From NCBI RefSeq assembly GCF_029846715.1, contig NZ_JARVWW010000017.1, forward strand, positions 62,001 to 126,000: 64,000 bases of DNA. The letters run 5' to 3'. The notes beneath the pieces were generated by a model. The model saw only the letters and a program-made list of their open reading frames with translations, was not told the DNA's origin and did not search any database. Below, piece by piece: positions 33,707 to 42,524 of this stretch. Source of the DNA: Bradyrhizobium nivariense. Its GTDB lineage: Bacteria > Pseudomonadota > Alphaproteobacteria > Rhizobiales > Xanthobacteraceae. The stretch's first letter is position 1, and the number at the start of each line of letters is the position of its first letter. The translations under genes and the position numbers were made by a program.

Positions 33707-34738
33707 CTAACTCTTCTCGGGTTGGCGCGCGATGCGCTCCAGCAGGCGGCGGATCTCGCGGTTCTGCTCGCCCTGACCGTCGGCCCATTCGCGGATCATC
33801 TGCTGCTCGGTCCGCATATGCGAGACCAGCGCCTGGATGGCTTCGGCGAGGCTCGCCATCGCCGCGGTGGTGCCGCGGCTGGCGCTGCCTTCCTCGAGCA
33901 CGGAGCGTAAGCGCTCGACGACCGCCTGAAGCTCGCCGCTGGCAATGCCACCGCCACCGGCGGCGACAGCCACCTCGCCGCTGCCATATTCGCGCACGGT
34001 GGTGGCAAGCCAGTCTTCGAGGTCGGTGTAGAAGCGGTTCTGCGCCTGGCTCGATTGCAGGTCGAGGAAGCCCAGGATCAGCGAGCCGGCGAGGCCGAAC
34101 AGCGAACTCGAGAATGAGATGCCCATGCCGCCGAGCGGGGCGGCGAGGCCCTCCTTCAGCGTGTCGAACAGGGCGCCGGAATCGCCCCCGACCTTGAGCC
34201 CGTCGATCACCTTGCCGACCGAGCCGACCGTCTCGATCAGGCCCCAGAAGGTGCCGAGCAGGCCGAGGAAGACCAGAAGGCCGGTCATGTAGCGGGAGAT
34301 GTCGCGGGCCTCGTCGAGGCGGGTTGCGATCGAATCGAGCAGGTGCCGCATGGTGGTCTGGGTGATCGTCATCCGCCCGGAGCGCTCGCCGCCGAGGATC
34401 ATCGCCATCGGCGCCAGTAGTTTGGGGTGGCGGGCGGGCGCAAGGCCGGGATCGGCGATGCGGAAACTGTTGACCCAGGAGACTTCGGGATAGAGCCGGA
34501 TCACCTGGCGGAAGGCCATGATGATGCCGATGAACAGCACGCCGCCGATCAGGGCATTGAGCCCGGGGTTGGCGAAGAAGGCCTGGATGATCTGCTTGTA
34601 GAGCACCACCCCCACCAGGGCGCACAGCACCAGAAAGACCAGCATCCGCACCAGGAAAACGCTGGGTGAGGATAGCTTGGTGTACTCGATGTCGAGGGAG
34701 GAGCGGGGCGAGGCGCCAGACGGCATGGCCGGTATCAT
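33707..34738 (-). CDS. MotA/ExbB-like proton-channel family protein
   Basis: 343 residues. Hydrophobic segments at about 27-50, 60-80, 150-172 and 198-225. The central segment GLLVFLGLLGTFWGLIET is the classic MotA/TolQ/ExbB helix. Residues 225-343 are a cytoplasmic helix-rich tail ending MRTEQQMIREWADGQGE, close in style to the cytoplasmic parts of stator proteins. The start can be ATG 34738 or 34726. First gene of a minus-strand operon with the OmpA/MotB-like gene and the GNAT gene. Compared with Zorya ZorA (long, about 700 residues) it is too short and lacks ZorC/D/E neighbours. Confidence 0.85.
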   Translation of the reverse strand: MIPAMPSGASPRSSLDIEYTKLSSPSVFLVRMLVFLVLCALVGVVLYKQIIQAFFANPGLNALIGGVLFIGIIMAFRQVIRLYPEVSWVNSFRIADPGLAPARHPKLLAPMAMILGGERSGRMTITQTTMRHLLDSIATRLDEARDISRYMTGLLVFLGLLGTFWGLIETVGSVGKVIDGLKVGGDSGALFDTLKEGLAAPLGGMGISFSSSLFGLAGSLILGFLDLQSSQAQNRFYTDLEDWLATTVREYGSGEVAVAAGGGGIASGELQAVVERLRSVLEEGSASRGTTAAMASLAEAIQALVSHMRTEQQMIREWADGQGEQNREIRRLLERIARQPEKS

Positions 34739-34829
34739 CCGTTACGAAACTTGCTTGCGGGCGCACTATGGCACAGCGCCGGCCCAAAAAAAGCGCCGGA
34801 TGCGCCGATTTCGTGGAGAGCCGGGGAAC

Positions 34830-34852
34830 TCAAAGCGCAAACTACGCTTTGA
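34830..34852. promoter_or_regulatory. Inverted repeat in divergent promoter region
   Basis: TCAAAGCG (34830-34837) pairs perfectly with CGCTTTGA (34845-34852) across seven bases. It lies between the starts of the MotA-like gene and the methyltransferase gene, so it could be an operator for either or both. No T-run follows. Confidence 0.4.
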
Positions 34853-34935
34853 TAGTGACGTGTTCCGCAAATCGTTGGCATTCCACAGGTTTAGCTCGCA
34901 CTTTCCCCCTGCCGCCCAAAAGACGGAGTGGTCGC

Positions 34936-35955
34936 ATGAGCGTCGTGTCCGCGATCATCGGGACTGCCGAACGCGTGCCGCTTCCGGATGTCGTGATCCG
35001 CGCGGCGATCCAGCGCCTGTGCTCGCGCATGGTGACGCGCCTGTCCGCGCTGGGCGCGGCCGACGATGCCGCCTTCGCCGGGCGGATGATGCTGCGGCCG
35101 ATCGCCGAGGACGCGGATGTCGGGCATGACGAGATGCCCGCTTCGTTCTTTGCGAAGGTGCTCGGTCCCAACCGCAAATATTCGTCCTGCTTCTACAAGA
35201 CCGGCGCGACCACCTTGCGGGAGGCCGAGGAGGAGGCGCTGCGCCAGACCGTCGAGCATGCCGCTCTCGCCGACGGTCAGACCATCCTTGAACTCGGCTG
35301 CGGCTGGGGCTCGCTGTCGCTGTGGGTGGCGCGTCAGTTTCCGCACGCGAAGGTGACGGCGGTGTCGAGCTCGCAGGCGCAGCGCGCCCATGTCGAGGAA
35401 GAGGCGCGGCTGCGCGGTCTCCCCAACCTGCGCGTGGTCACTGCGGACATGAACGTGTTCGCGCCCGACGGGCAATTCGACCGCATCGTCTCGGTCGAGA
35501 TGTTCGAGCACGTGATGAACTGGCGCAAGCTGATGACGCGCCTGCGCTCTTGGCTCGCGCCGGAGGGGCGGTTCTTCATGCACATCGTCGCCCATCGCTC
35601 CGGCTCTCACCTGTTCGACCGGGCCAATCGCGAAGACTGGATCGCGCAGCACGTCTTCACGGGCGGGCTGATGCCGAGCCATCATCTCGTCAGGCAATTC
35701 GACGACATCTTCACGGTCGAGAAGGAATGGTGCTGGAGCGGCACGCATTATCAGCGCACCGCCAACGACTGGCTCGCCAATTTCGACGCGCATCGCGATC
35801 CCATCGAAGCGTCGTTGCTCAATGTCTATGGCGAGGACACTGCATTGTGGATGCGACGTTGGCGCTGGTTCTTTCTCGCGACCGCCGGGCTGTTAGGCTA
35901 CGCCGATGGAACCGAGTGGGGCGTCAGCCGCTACCGGATGAAGACCGCCGGGTAA
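34936..35955 (+). CDS. Cyclopropane-fatty-acid-synthase-like SAM methyltransferase
   Basis: 339 residues from ATG 34936 (an upstream frame stays open for 90 codons but shows no conservation). Methyltransferase of the CFA family: FYKTGATTLREAEEEALRQT, SAM loop LELGCGWGSLSLW, SVEMFEHV and WRKLMTRLRSWLAPEGRFF. The CFA enzymes methylenate unsaturated phospholipid acyl chains. It is somewhat shorter than CFA synthase at its N terminus and may methylate another lipid. Neighbour genes give no hint. Divergent from the MotA-like gene with about 200 bp and a perfect inverted repeat between them. Confidence 0.86.
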   Translation: MSVVSAIIGTAERVPLPDVVIRAAIQRLCSRMVTRLSALGAADDAAFAGRMMLRPIAEDADVGHDEMPASFFAKVLGPNRKYSSCFYKTGATTLREAEEEALRQTVEHAALADGQTILELGCGWGSLSLWVARQFPHAKVTAVSSSQAQRAHVEEEARLRGLPNLRVVTADMNVFAPDGQFDRIVSVEMFEHVMNWRKLMTRLRSWLAPEGRFFMHIVAHRSGSHLFDRANREDWIAQHVFTGGLMPSHHLVRQFDDIFTVEKEWCWSGTHYQRTANDWLANFDAHRDPIEASLLNVYGEDTALWMRRWRWFFLATAGLLGYADGTEWGVSRYRMKTAG

Positions 35956-36185
35956 TTGCGATCTTCTGTCGCAGCACGCAGCGATGGAACCGGACTCACA
36001 ATCCGGTGACCCCCAAAAAGCCCCCTGACCTCAGCATGATAGGCCGTGTGACATTGAGCCGCCCGCAGCATGCGTTGCGTCGCAGCAAGTCCGCTCTATT
36101 TTGACGGCATCAGCCGCGCTGAATGACCCAGAACGGGCCTTGGCGGAGCGTGATCAGTTTCAACAATATCGGGGCACCCCACTTC

Positions 36186-37379
36186 ATGTCAGGACTTCGC
36201 GCGCGATCGGCATGCGTTGCAATGATGCTCGCGGCCTTTGCGCCGCTGTTGGCAGGCTGCGACGAATCCAGCTCCGCCGTCTCGGCCGCCCAGCCCGCCG
36301 ACCCTGACGTCAGCATCGTCATCGTCAAGTCGCAGCCGCGCGCCGTGGTGCGCGAGCTGCCGGGCCGCATTGCGCCGACGCGCGTCTCCGATGTGCGGCC
36401 GCGCGTCTCCGGCATCGTGGTCGAGCGCCTGTTCCGACAGGGCAGCGAGGTGAAGGCGGGCGATCCACTGTACCGCATCGATCCGCGTCCGTTCGAGGTC
36501 GAAGTGATGGCCAACGACGCCGCAGTCGCCAAGGCCGAGGCCGCGTTGATGCAGTCCCAGCAACAGGCGCGCCGCATCGCCACGCTCACCAGCCAGCGCG
36601 CCGCGCCCGAAGCCGAGAACGAGAAGGCGATCGCGGCCGAGCGCCAGGCCCATGCCGAGGTCGAGGGCCGCAAGGCCGACCTCGCGCGCGCAAAGCTCAA
36701 TCTCGACTACGCCACCGTGCGCGCGCCGATCGACGGCGTCGTCGGTGCTGCCCTGGTCAGCGAAGGTGCGCTCGCAGTGCAGAACGAGACCAATCTCGCC
36801 TCCATTCAGCAGCTCGACCCGATCTATGCGGACTTCACCCAGTCGGTGAACGAGCTCAACCAGCTCCGCCGCGCCTTCGAGAGCGGCGACCTCGAGCGCA
36901 TCGCGGCCGATGCCGCCAAGGTGCGCCTGGTGCTCGACGACAACACGATCTATTCGCTCGACGGCAAGCTGTTGTTCTCTGACGCCAAAGTCGACGCCCA
37001 TACCGGCCAGGTAACCTTGCGCGGCGAATTCCCCAATCCCAAGCGCGAGCTCTTGCCGGGCATGTATGTCCGCGTCCGCATCGACCAGGGCCTCGACAGC
37101 GACGCGATCGCGGTGCCGCAGCAGGCGATCCAGCGCAACGGCGGCGGCGGCAGCGAGGTGTTCGTCGTCAAGGACGACAACCACATCGCGGTGCAGCCGG
37201 TGCGCACCGGCTCGGTGCAGGACGGAATCTGGTTCGTCACCGACGGCCTGAAGGCCGGCGACAAGGTCGTGGTCGAAGGCTTCCAGAAGTTCGCCGCCGG
37301 CGACAAGGTCAAGCCGCAATCCTGGTCGGAAGCGGATGCGACCGCGGACAACCGGCACGCCCAGAAGCTCACGCGGTAA
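36186..37379 (+). CDS. RND efflux pump periplasmic adaptor (membrane fusion) protein
   Basis: 397 residues from ATG 36186, with a lipobox LLAGC so probably a lipoprotein. The barrel-sandwich half begins RELPGRIAPTRVSDVRPRVSGI and RQGSEVKAGDPLYRID; the hairpin helices are at about 100-170; the second half is ATVRAPIDGVVGAAL and later LRGEFPNPKRELLPGMYVRV, typical of AcrA/MexA. It carries drugs or other compounds from the RND pump to an outer-membrane channel. The permease follows after 166 bp that contain a family B repeat. No outer-membrane channel or repressor gene is adjacent. Confidence 0.93.
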   Translation: MSGLRARSACVAMMLAAFAPLLAGCDESSSAVSAAQPADPDVSIVIVKSQPRAVVRELPGRIAPTRVSDVRPRVSGIVVERLFRQGSEVKAGDPLYRIDPRPFEVEVMANDAAVAKAEAALMQSQQQARRIATLTSQRAAPEAENEKAIAAERQAHAEVEGRKADLARAKLNLDYATVRAPIDGVVGAALVSEGALAVQNETNLASIQQLDPIYADFTQSVNELNQLRRAFESGDLERIAADAAKVRLVLDDNTIYSLDGKLLFSDAKVDAHTGQVTLRGEFPNPKRELLPGMYVRVRIDQGLDSDAIAVPQQAIQRNGGGGSEVFVVKDDNHIAVQPVRTGSVQDGIWFVTDGLKAGDKVVVEGFQKFAAGDKVKPQSWSEADATADNRHAQKLTR

Positions 37380-37407
37380 CGTTTGGGGCGTCGCTATTGT
37401 CTTGATC

Positions 37408-37515
37408 CCTCATCCTGAGGAGCCCGCTGGAAGCGGGCGTCTCGAAGGATGGCCGCGGGCGAGATCCGGGCCTTCATGGTTCGAGATGCGCGTTCCGCGC
37501 TCCTCACCATGAGGG
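37408..37515. repeat. Palindromic intergenic repeat, family B copy 2, inside an operon
   Basis: Same structure as the copy at 27991: CCCTCATCCTGAGGAGCCCG at the left end, ATGGTTCGAGATGCGCG in the middle right, and CTCCTCACCATGAGGGA at the right end. It separates the adaptor and permease genes of the RND pump. Confidence 0.88.
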
Positions 37516-37545
37516 ACTAGTGAAACAACGAGGGTAAAGCGGTAA

Positions 37546-40500
37546 ATGGCGAGCTTCTTCATCGACAGGCCGATCTTCGCCTGGGTGGTCGCGCTGTTCA
37601 TCTGTCTGGTCGGCGCAATTTCGATTCCGCTGTTGCCGATCGCGCAGTATCCGATCATCGCGCCGCCCTCGATCTCGATCTCGACCAGCTATCCCGGCGC
37701 CTCGCCCGAAAACCTCTACAACAGCGTCACGCGGCTGATCGAGGAGGAGCTCAACGGCGCCTCCGGCATTCTCAATTTCGAATCCACCAGCGACTCGCTC
37801 GGCCAGGTCGAGATCATCGCCAATTTCGTGCCGGGCACCGATACCAGCGCCGCCTCGGTCGAGGTGCAGAACCGCATCAAGCGTGTCGAGGCGCGGTTGC
37901 CGCGCGCGGTGATCCAGCAGGGCATTCTGATCGAGGAAGCCTCCAGCGCGGTGCTCCAGATCATCACGCTGAACTCGACCGACGGCAGCCTGGACGAGGT
38001 CGGTCTCGGCGACTTCATGATCCGCAACGTGCTCGGCGAGATCCGCCGCATCCCCGGCGTCGGCCGCGCCACGCTCTATTCGACCGAGCGCAGCTTGCGC
38101 GTCTGGGTCGATCCGGCAAAGCTGGTCGGCTATGGGCTGACCGCCGACGACGTCAACAAGGCCATTGCCGCGCAGAACGCGCAGGTCGCTTCGGGCAGCA
38201 TCGGCGCCGAGCCGGCGACGTCGAGCCAGCGCACCTCCGCGCTGGTGCTGGTCAAGGGCCAGCTTTCGTCCCCCGACGAATTCGGTTCCATCATCCTGCG
38301 CGCCAACGCCGATGGTTCGACCGTGCGCCTGCGCGACGTCGCGCGCATCGAGGTCGGCGGTCTCAGCTATCAGTTCAACACGCGCCTCGACGGCAAGCCG
38401 ACCGCCGGTCTGTCCGTGCTGATGTCGCCGACCGGCAACGCGCTGGCGACCGCGAGCGCGGTCCAGGAGAAGATGAAGGAGCTGTCGCGCTTCTTCCCGG
38501 CCAACATCTCCTACGAGATCCCCTACAACATCACGCCCGTGGTCGAGGCCTCGATCAAGAAGGTGCTGACAACGCTGGTCGAAGCCATCGTGCTGGTGTT
38601 CGTGGTGATGTTCGTGTTCCTGCAGAACATCCGCTACACCATCATTCCGACCATCGTGGTGCCGGTGGCGCTCCTGGGCGCCTGTACCACGCTGTTGCTT
38701 GCCGGCTACTCCATCAACATGCTCTCGATGTTCGGCATGGTGCTCGCGGTCGGCATCCTCGTCGACGACGCGATCGTCGTGGTCGAGAACGTCGAGCGCA
38801 TCATGGCCGAGGAGGGGTTGCCGCCGAAGGAAGCGACGCGGAAAGCGATGTCGCAGATCACCGGCGCCATCATCGGCATCACGCTGGTCTTGATGGCCGT
38901 GTTCGTGCCGATGGCGTTCTTCCCGGGCTCGGTCGGCATCATCTACCGCCAGTTCTCCGTGACCATGGTCGCCGCGATCGGCTTCTCCGCGTTCCTCGCG
39001 CTGTCGTTGACGCCGGCGCTGTGCGCGACTTTGCTCAAGCCCGTCACGGCCGGTCATGGTCATGCGAAGAAGGGCGTATTCGGCTGGTTCAACCGCATGC
39101 TTGACGGGGGCAAGGAGGGCTATTCCCGCACCGTCGGCTTCTCGCTCAAGCGCACCGGCCGCTTGATGCTGGTCTATGTCGCGCTGCTCGCAGGCCTGTC
39201 CTGGGCCTTCGTCAACCTGCCGGGCGGCTTCCTCCCCGTTGACGACCAGGGCTTCGTCACCACCGACGTGCAGACCCCGTCGGATTCGTCCTATGCCCGC
39301 ACCGAAGCCGTGATCGAGAAGGTGGAAAAATATCTGGCGCAGCGGCCGGGCGTCGACAACGTCACCTTCCTCACCGGCTTCAGCTTCTCCGGCCAGGGCA
39401 TGAATGCCGCGCAGGCCTTCATCACCCTGAAGGACTGGTCGGAGCGCGGCCCGAAGGATTCGGCAGCGGCGATCGTCGCCGACATCAACCGCGATCTGTC
39501 GTCGTCAATCCACGACGCAAAGATCTCCGCGCTGCAGCCGCCGCCGATCGACAATCTCGGCAATTCATCAGGCTTCTCGTTCCGCCTCCAGGACCGCGGC
39601 CAGAAGGGCTATCCGGCGCTGATGCGCGCCGCCGACCAGTTGATCGCGGAGGCCAATGCAAGCTCCGTGCTTCAGAAGGTCTATGTCGAGGGCCTGCCCG
39701 AGGCCGGCGTGGTCAATCTCGTGATCGACCGCGAGAAGGCGGGCGCCTTCGGCGTCACCTTCGAGGACATCAACAACACGATCTCGACCAATCTCGGCTC
39801 GAACTACATCAACGACTTCCCGAACCGCGGCCGCATGCAGCGCGTCGTGGTGCAGGCCGACGCCCGCGACCGCATGCGGACCGAGGACATCCTCAACTAC
39901 AACGTCAAGAACAGCCGCGGCCAGCTCGTGCCGTTCTCGTCCTTTACCAATGTGGAATGGGCGCGCGGACCGACGCAGATCGCCGGCTTCAACTACTATC
40001 CGGCGGTGCGCATCTCCGGCGAGGCGAAACCCGGCTTCACCTCGGGCGATGCCATCGCCGAGATGGAACGGCTTTCCGGCAAGCTGCCGCGCGGCTTCGG
40101 CTATGAATGGACCGGGCAGTCGCTCCAGGAGAAGCTATCGGGCTCGCAGGCGCCGTTCCTGCTGGCGCTGTCGGTGTTCGTGGTGTTCCTGTGCCTCGCC
40201 GCGCTCTACGAGAGCTGGACCATTCCGCTCGCGGTACTGCTCACCGTGCCGCTCGGCATCGTCGGCGCCGTGATCGCGGCGATGCTGCGTGGCTTGCCCA
40301 ACGACGTCTATTTCACCGTCGGCCTGATCACCATCATTGGCCTCGCCGCAAAGGACGCGATCCTGATCATCGAATTCGCCAAGGATCTGCGGAAAGAAGG
40401 CAAGCCGCTGGTGGACGCCACCATCGAGGCCTGCCGCCTGCGCTTCCGCCCGATCCTGATGACCGGCCTTGCCTTCATCTGCGGTGTGCTGCCGATGGCC

Positions 40501-40707
40501 ATCGCCCATGGCGCCGGCGGCGCCAGCCAGCAGGCGCTCGGCAGCGTCGTGATGGGCGGCATGATCGCAGTGGTGATTTTGGCGCTGCTGATGGTGCCGG
40601 TGTTCTTCGTGTCGGTGCAACGCGTGCTGGGCGGGGATCGGGAGAAGGCAGAGGAGAAGAAGGCCGAGATGTACGGGCCGCCCGCGCCGGCAAGGGCCGG
40701 CCACTGA
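37546..40707 (+). CDS. RND multidrug efflux permease (AcrB/MexB-type HAE1)
   Basis: 1053 residues, the usual length of a tripartite RND pump. Twelve membrane segments in two blocks and two large periplasmic loops. N terminus MASFFIDRPIFAWVVALFI matches HAE1 pumps, the proton-relay segment GILVDDAIVVVENVERIM is intact, and the second half has GLAAKDAILIIEFAKDL. The periplasmic repeats include FPGSVGIIYRQFSVT and NYINDFPNRGRMQRV. Substrate range cannot be read from sequence. It is preceded by the adaptor gene but the family B repeat makes a single transcript uncertain. Confidence 0.96.
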   Translation: MASFFIDRPIFAWVVALFICLVGAISIPLLPIAQYPIIAPPSISISTSYPGASPENLYNSVTRLIEEELNGASGILNFESTSDSLGQVEIIANFVPGTDTSAASVEVQNRIKRVEARLPRAVIQQGILIEEASSAVLQIITLNSTDGSLDEVGLGDFMIRNVLGEIRRIPGVGRATLYSTERSLRVWVDPAKLVGYGLTADDVNKAIAAQNAQVASGSIGAEPATSSQRTSALVLVKGQLSSPDEFGSIILRANADGSTVRLRDVARIEVGGLSYQFNTRLDGKPTAGLSVLMSPTGNALATASAVQEKMKELSRFFPANISYEIPYNITPVVEASIKKVLTTLVEAIVLVFVVMFVFLQNIRYTIIPTIVVPVALLGACTTLLLAGYSINMLSMFGMVLAVGILVDDAIVVVENVERIMAEEGLPPKEATRKAMSQITGAIIGITLVLMAVFVPMAFFPGSVGIIYRQFSVTMVAAIGFSAFLALSLTPALCATLLKPVTAGHGHAKKGVFGWFNRMLDGGKEGYSRTVGFSLKRTGRLMLVYVALLAGLSWAFVNLPGGFLPVDDQGFVTTDVQTPSDSSYARTEAVIEKVEKYLAQRPGVDNVTFLTGFSFSGQGMNAAQAFITLKDWSERGPKDSAAAIVADINRDLSSSIHDAKISALQPPPIDNLGNSSGFSFRLQDRGQKGYPALMRAADQLIAEANASSVLQKVYVEGLPEAGVVNLVIDREKAGAFGVTFEDINNTISTNLGSNYINDFPNRGRMQRVVVQADARDRMRTEDILNYNVKNSRGQLVPFSSFTNVEWARGPTQIAGFNYYPAVRISGEAKPGFTSGDAIAEMERLSGKLPRGFGYEWTGQSLQEKLSGSQAPFLLALSVFVVFLCLAALYESWTIPLAVLLTVPLGIVGAVIAAMLRGLPNDVYFTVGLITIIGLAAKDAILIIEFAKDLRKEGKPLVDATIEACRLRFRPILMTGLAFICGVLPMAIAHGAGGASQQALGSVVMGGMIAVVILALLMVPVFFVSVQRVLGGDREKAEEKKAEMYGPPAPARAGH

Positions 40708-40737
40708 ACAGGGCAATGCGGCGGCATCGGCAGTGGG

Positions 40738-40907
40738 CTCCCTCTCCCGCGTGCGGGAGAGGGTTGGGGAGAGGGTGTCTCCGCGTCGGGATTGTCGAAA
40801 ATTGCGGAGATTGTCCCTGCGAGGTGAGAGCCCTCACCCGCCGCGCGCGGGACGATGCTTCGCATCGCCCGGGGCGCGTCGGCCTCTCCCGCAAGCGGGA
40901 GAGGCGG
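40738..40907. repeat. Palindromic intergenic repeat, family E copy 1
   Basis: Starts CCCTCTCCCGCGTGCGGGAGAGGG, a short hairpin; the far end is GGCCTCTCCCGCAAGCGGGAGAGG, an equivalent hairpin. GC-rich CCTCACCCG / CGGGAC blocks lie between. A relative is at 46471-46611. Confidence 0.8.
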
Positions 40908-41023
40908 AGCAAGCCCGCGCCGTCCTCGTGTAATCCACATGCGACTGTCCTGACTGATCGCCGGATCGGTCGGCTTGCTTTCTCGGGATTGTCCATCCAG
41001 ACTGCATCCCTGGATTGAGAGAA

Positions 41024-41053
41024 TGTGCATTCGCGTCGCGCCGCGAATGCACA
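41024..41053. promoter_or_regulatory. Perfect 12-bp inverted repeat in AAA-ATPase leader
   Basis: TGTGCATTCGCG (41024-41035) and CGCGAATGCACA (41042-41053) are exact complements with a 6-base loop, ending 26 bp before the ATPase start. No T-run follows. It may be an operator or a leader hairpin over the ribosome site region. Confidence 0.6.
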
Positions 41054-41079
41054 GGTATCCCGCCGATCGAGAGCATGTC

Positions 41080-42207
41080 ATGCGTCCGACCGAAATTGCG
41101 ATCTCGAACTATCGCTCCATTCGGCGGCTCTCCATACCCATCCATCCCCTGTCGGTGTTTGTTGGCGAAAACGGTGTCGGCAAATCCAATCTCTACAAGT
41201 CCTTGTCGCTGTTGCGCGACGCGGCGACCGGTCAAATCACCCGCACGATCGCCGATGAAGGCGGATTGAATTCGGTCTGCTGGTCCGGCATTCGCAAACG
41301 AGGCGAAGACGGACGGCTGCGGTTGTCGGCCACATTCGACAGCATGAGGTATTTCATCGAGCTCGGGTTTCCCAGCCCGCTTCAGGCGGCGTTTTCCGGC
41401 GAGCCGATGATCAAGGCCGAAAGTATCGAGGCGACGCATGGCAAACGAACGGTCAAGCTGATGGAGCGGATTAATTCGCTCATCAGCGTTCGCGGCGAGA
41501 GCGGCGCCTGGAACGCTCACAAGGATGCGGTGCTGCCGTCAGAGACCGCGCTTGCGGCTTTTTCCGATGGCAAGCAATGCCCGGAAATCGACCTGATCAG
41601 GAATGCGATGCTGGGCTGGCGATTCTATCATGACTTCCGCACGGATCCGGCGTCACCGATACGAAAGCCCTGTCTGGCGATCGCAACGCCCTCGCTCAGC
41701 GCCGATGGAACCGATTTGGCTGCAGCCCTGGCGACCCTCTATGTCATTCGGGAAGACGCCAACGACTTGCAGGACGCGATCCAGGATGCATTCCCCGGCG
41801 CTGAGCTCCGCGCATGGGAGGAAAACGGCTTCTGTCAATTTGATCTGCAACTGGCGGATATGCCGCGGCCGTTTAGGGCTCATGAACTATCCGATGGGAC
41901 GCTGAAATACATCTGCCTGCTCGCAGTGTTCATGGGTTACCGGCTGCCACCGTTCATCGCGCTGAACGAACCCGAGACAAGCCTGCATCCGTCGCTGCTG
42001 GCGCCATTGGCCCGGCTCATCGCCAAGGCGTCACGCCGCGCCGACATCTGGATTGTCACTCATTCGGGACAGCTGATGGAGGCCTTGCGAAGCGAGAGCT
42101 CCGTCCCGCTTCGCCGGGTGATCAAGTCGAAAGGCGCCACGACGATCGAGGGCCTGACCATTGGCGGTGAATATCGCGACGACGAATCCGACGATGGCGA
42201 CGCTTAG
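41080..42207 (+). CDS. AAA family ATPase, stand-alone (COG4637-like, ABC/SMC-type fold)
   Basis: 375 residues from ATG 41080, with GAGAG about 9 bp upstream. Walker A FVGENGVGKSN begins at about residue 25 after ISNYRSIRRLSIPIHPL, and the C-terminal half has HELSDGTLKYICLLAVFM, a signature-like serine motif, then LNEPETSLHPSLLAPLARLI (Walker B plus D-loop) and WIVTHSGQLMEALRS (switch). This matches the compact RecF/SMC-related predicted ATPases of COG4637. No nuclease, TOPRIM or toxin domain is fused. These proteins have no settled role; close fold relatives occur in phage-defence effectors but I see no defence partner. The downstream small TM protein may be co-transcribed. Confidence 0.83.
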   Translation: MRPTEIAISNYRSIRRLSIPIHPLSVFVGENGVGKSNLYKSLSLLRDAATGQITRTIADEGGLNSVCWSGIRKRGEDGRLRLSATFDSMRYFIELGFPSPLQAAFSGEPMIKAESIEATHGKRTVKLMERINSLISVRGESGAWNAHKDAVLPSETALAAFSDGKQCPEIDLIRNAMLGWRFYHDFRTDPASPIRKPCLAIATPSLSADGTDLAAALATLYVIREDANDLQDAIQDAFPGAELRAWEENGFCQFDLQLADMPRPFRAHELSDGTLKYICLLAVFMGYRLPPFIALNEPETSLHPSLLAPLARLIAKASRRADIWIVTHSGQLMEALRSESSVPLRRVIKSKGATTIEGLTIGGEYRDDESDDGDA

Positions 42208-42267
42208 TTGTTGCAGATCGAGCCGCAGAGCTGCCGACCCAGCGGTTTGGGAAGGAGCAAGCGATCA

Positions 42268-42522
42268 ATGATGGCCGCCATTGCGATCGCTTACATAACT
42301 ACGGGCGCTCTCTACATTTGGCGTGATTTTCGAAAGCCGGTGGATAAGCAGCCCAGCTATGTCAAGTGGGGCGGCATACGGACCAAGCTGTTCATCGTGC
42401 TCTATTGGCTCCCCGGAACGTTGTCTGCGGCCTGCCGGGGCGGTGTCTTGCGAGACTTAGCCGTTCCGTGGGCAATCTTTGCTGCTCTCACCGTGGCCGG
42501 GCTTTACTTCTCAAGTCGATAG
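42268..42522 (+). CDS. Small two-TM hypothetical membrane protein
   Basis: 84 residues, ATG 42268 or 42271, with AAGGAG 10 bp upstream. Hydrophobic segments at about 1-15 (MMAAIAIAYITTGALYIW) and 55-80 (LAVPWAIFAALTVAGLYF) flank a basic, aromatic middle (RDFRKPVDKQ, KLFIVLYWLPG). The frame starts 60 bp after the AAA ATPase stop in the same direction, so co-transcription is plausible. No family recognised. Its link to the ATPase is unproven. Confidence 0.6.
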   Translation: MMAAIAIAYITTGALYIWRDFRKPVDKQPSYVKWGGIRTKLFIVLYWLPGTLSAACRGGVLRDLAVPWAIFAALTVAGLYFSSR

Positions 42523-42524
42523 CT

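Larger units (their letters stand above)
40708..41079. other. 372-bp intergenic region with repeats and a leader palindrome
   Basis: No gene is supported. It contains a family E repeat at 40738-40907 and a perfect 12-bp inverted repeat at 41024-41053 just before the AAA ATPase. The rest has no recognised element. Confidence 0.8.

Noticed and set aside
32674..34738. Zorya defence system (ZorA/ZorB)
   Set aside because: The MotA-like protein is about 343 residues rather than a long-tailed ZorA, and no ZorC, ZorD or ZorE is present; the neighbours are a GNAT gene and a methyltransferase.
35956..36185. Possible tRNA or small gene between the methyltransferase and the RND adaptor
   Set aside because: ACCGGACTCACAATCCGGT forms a short hairpin but no cloverleaf can be built and no frame has a ribosome site.
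41080..42522. Phage-defence module (OLD/PARIS-like) centred on the AAA ATPase
   Set aside because: No TOPRIM, nuclease or toxin partner is fused or adjacent. The ATPase is described only as COG4637-like; the locus is kept as a finding but not called defence.
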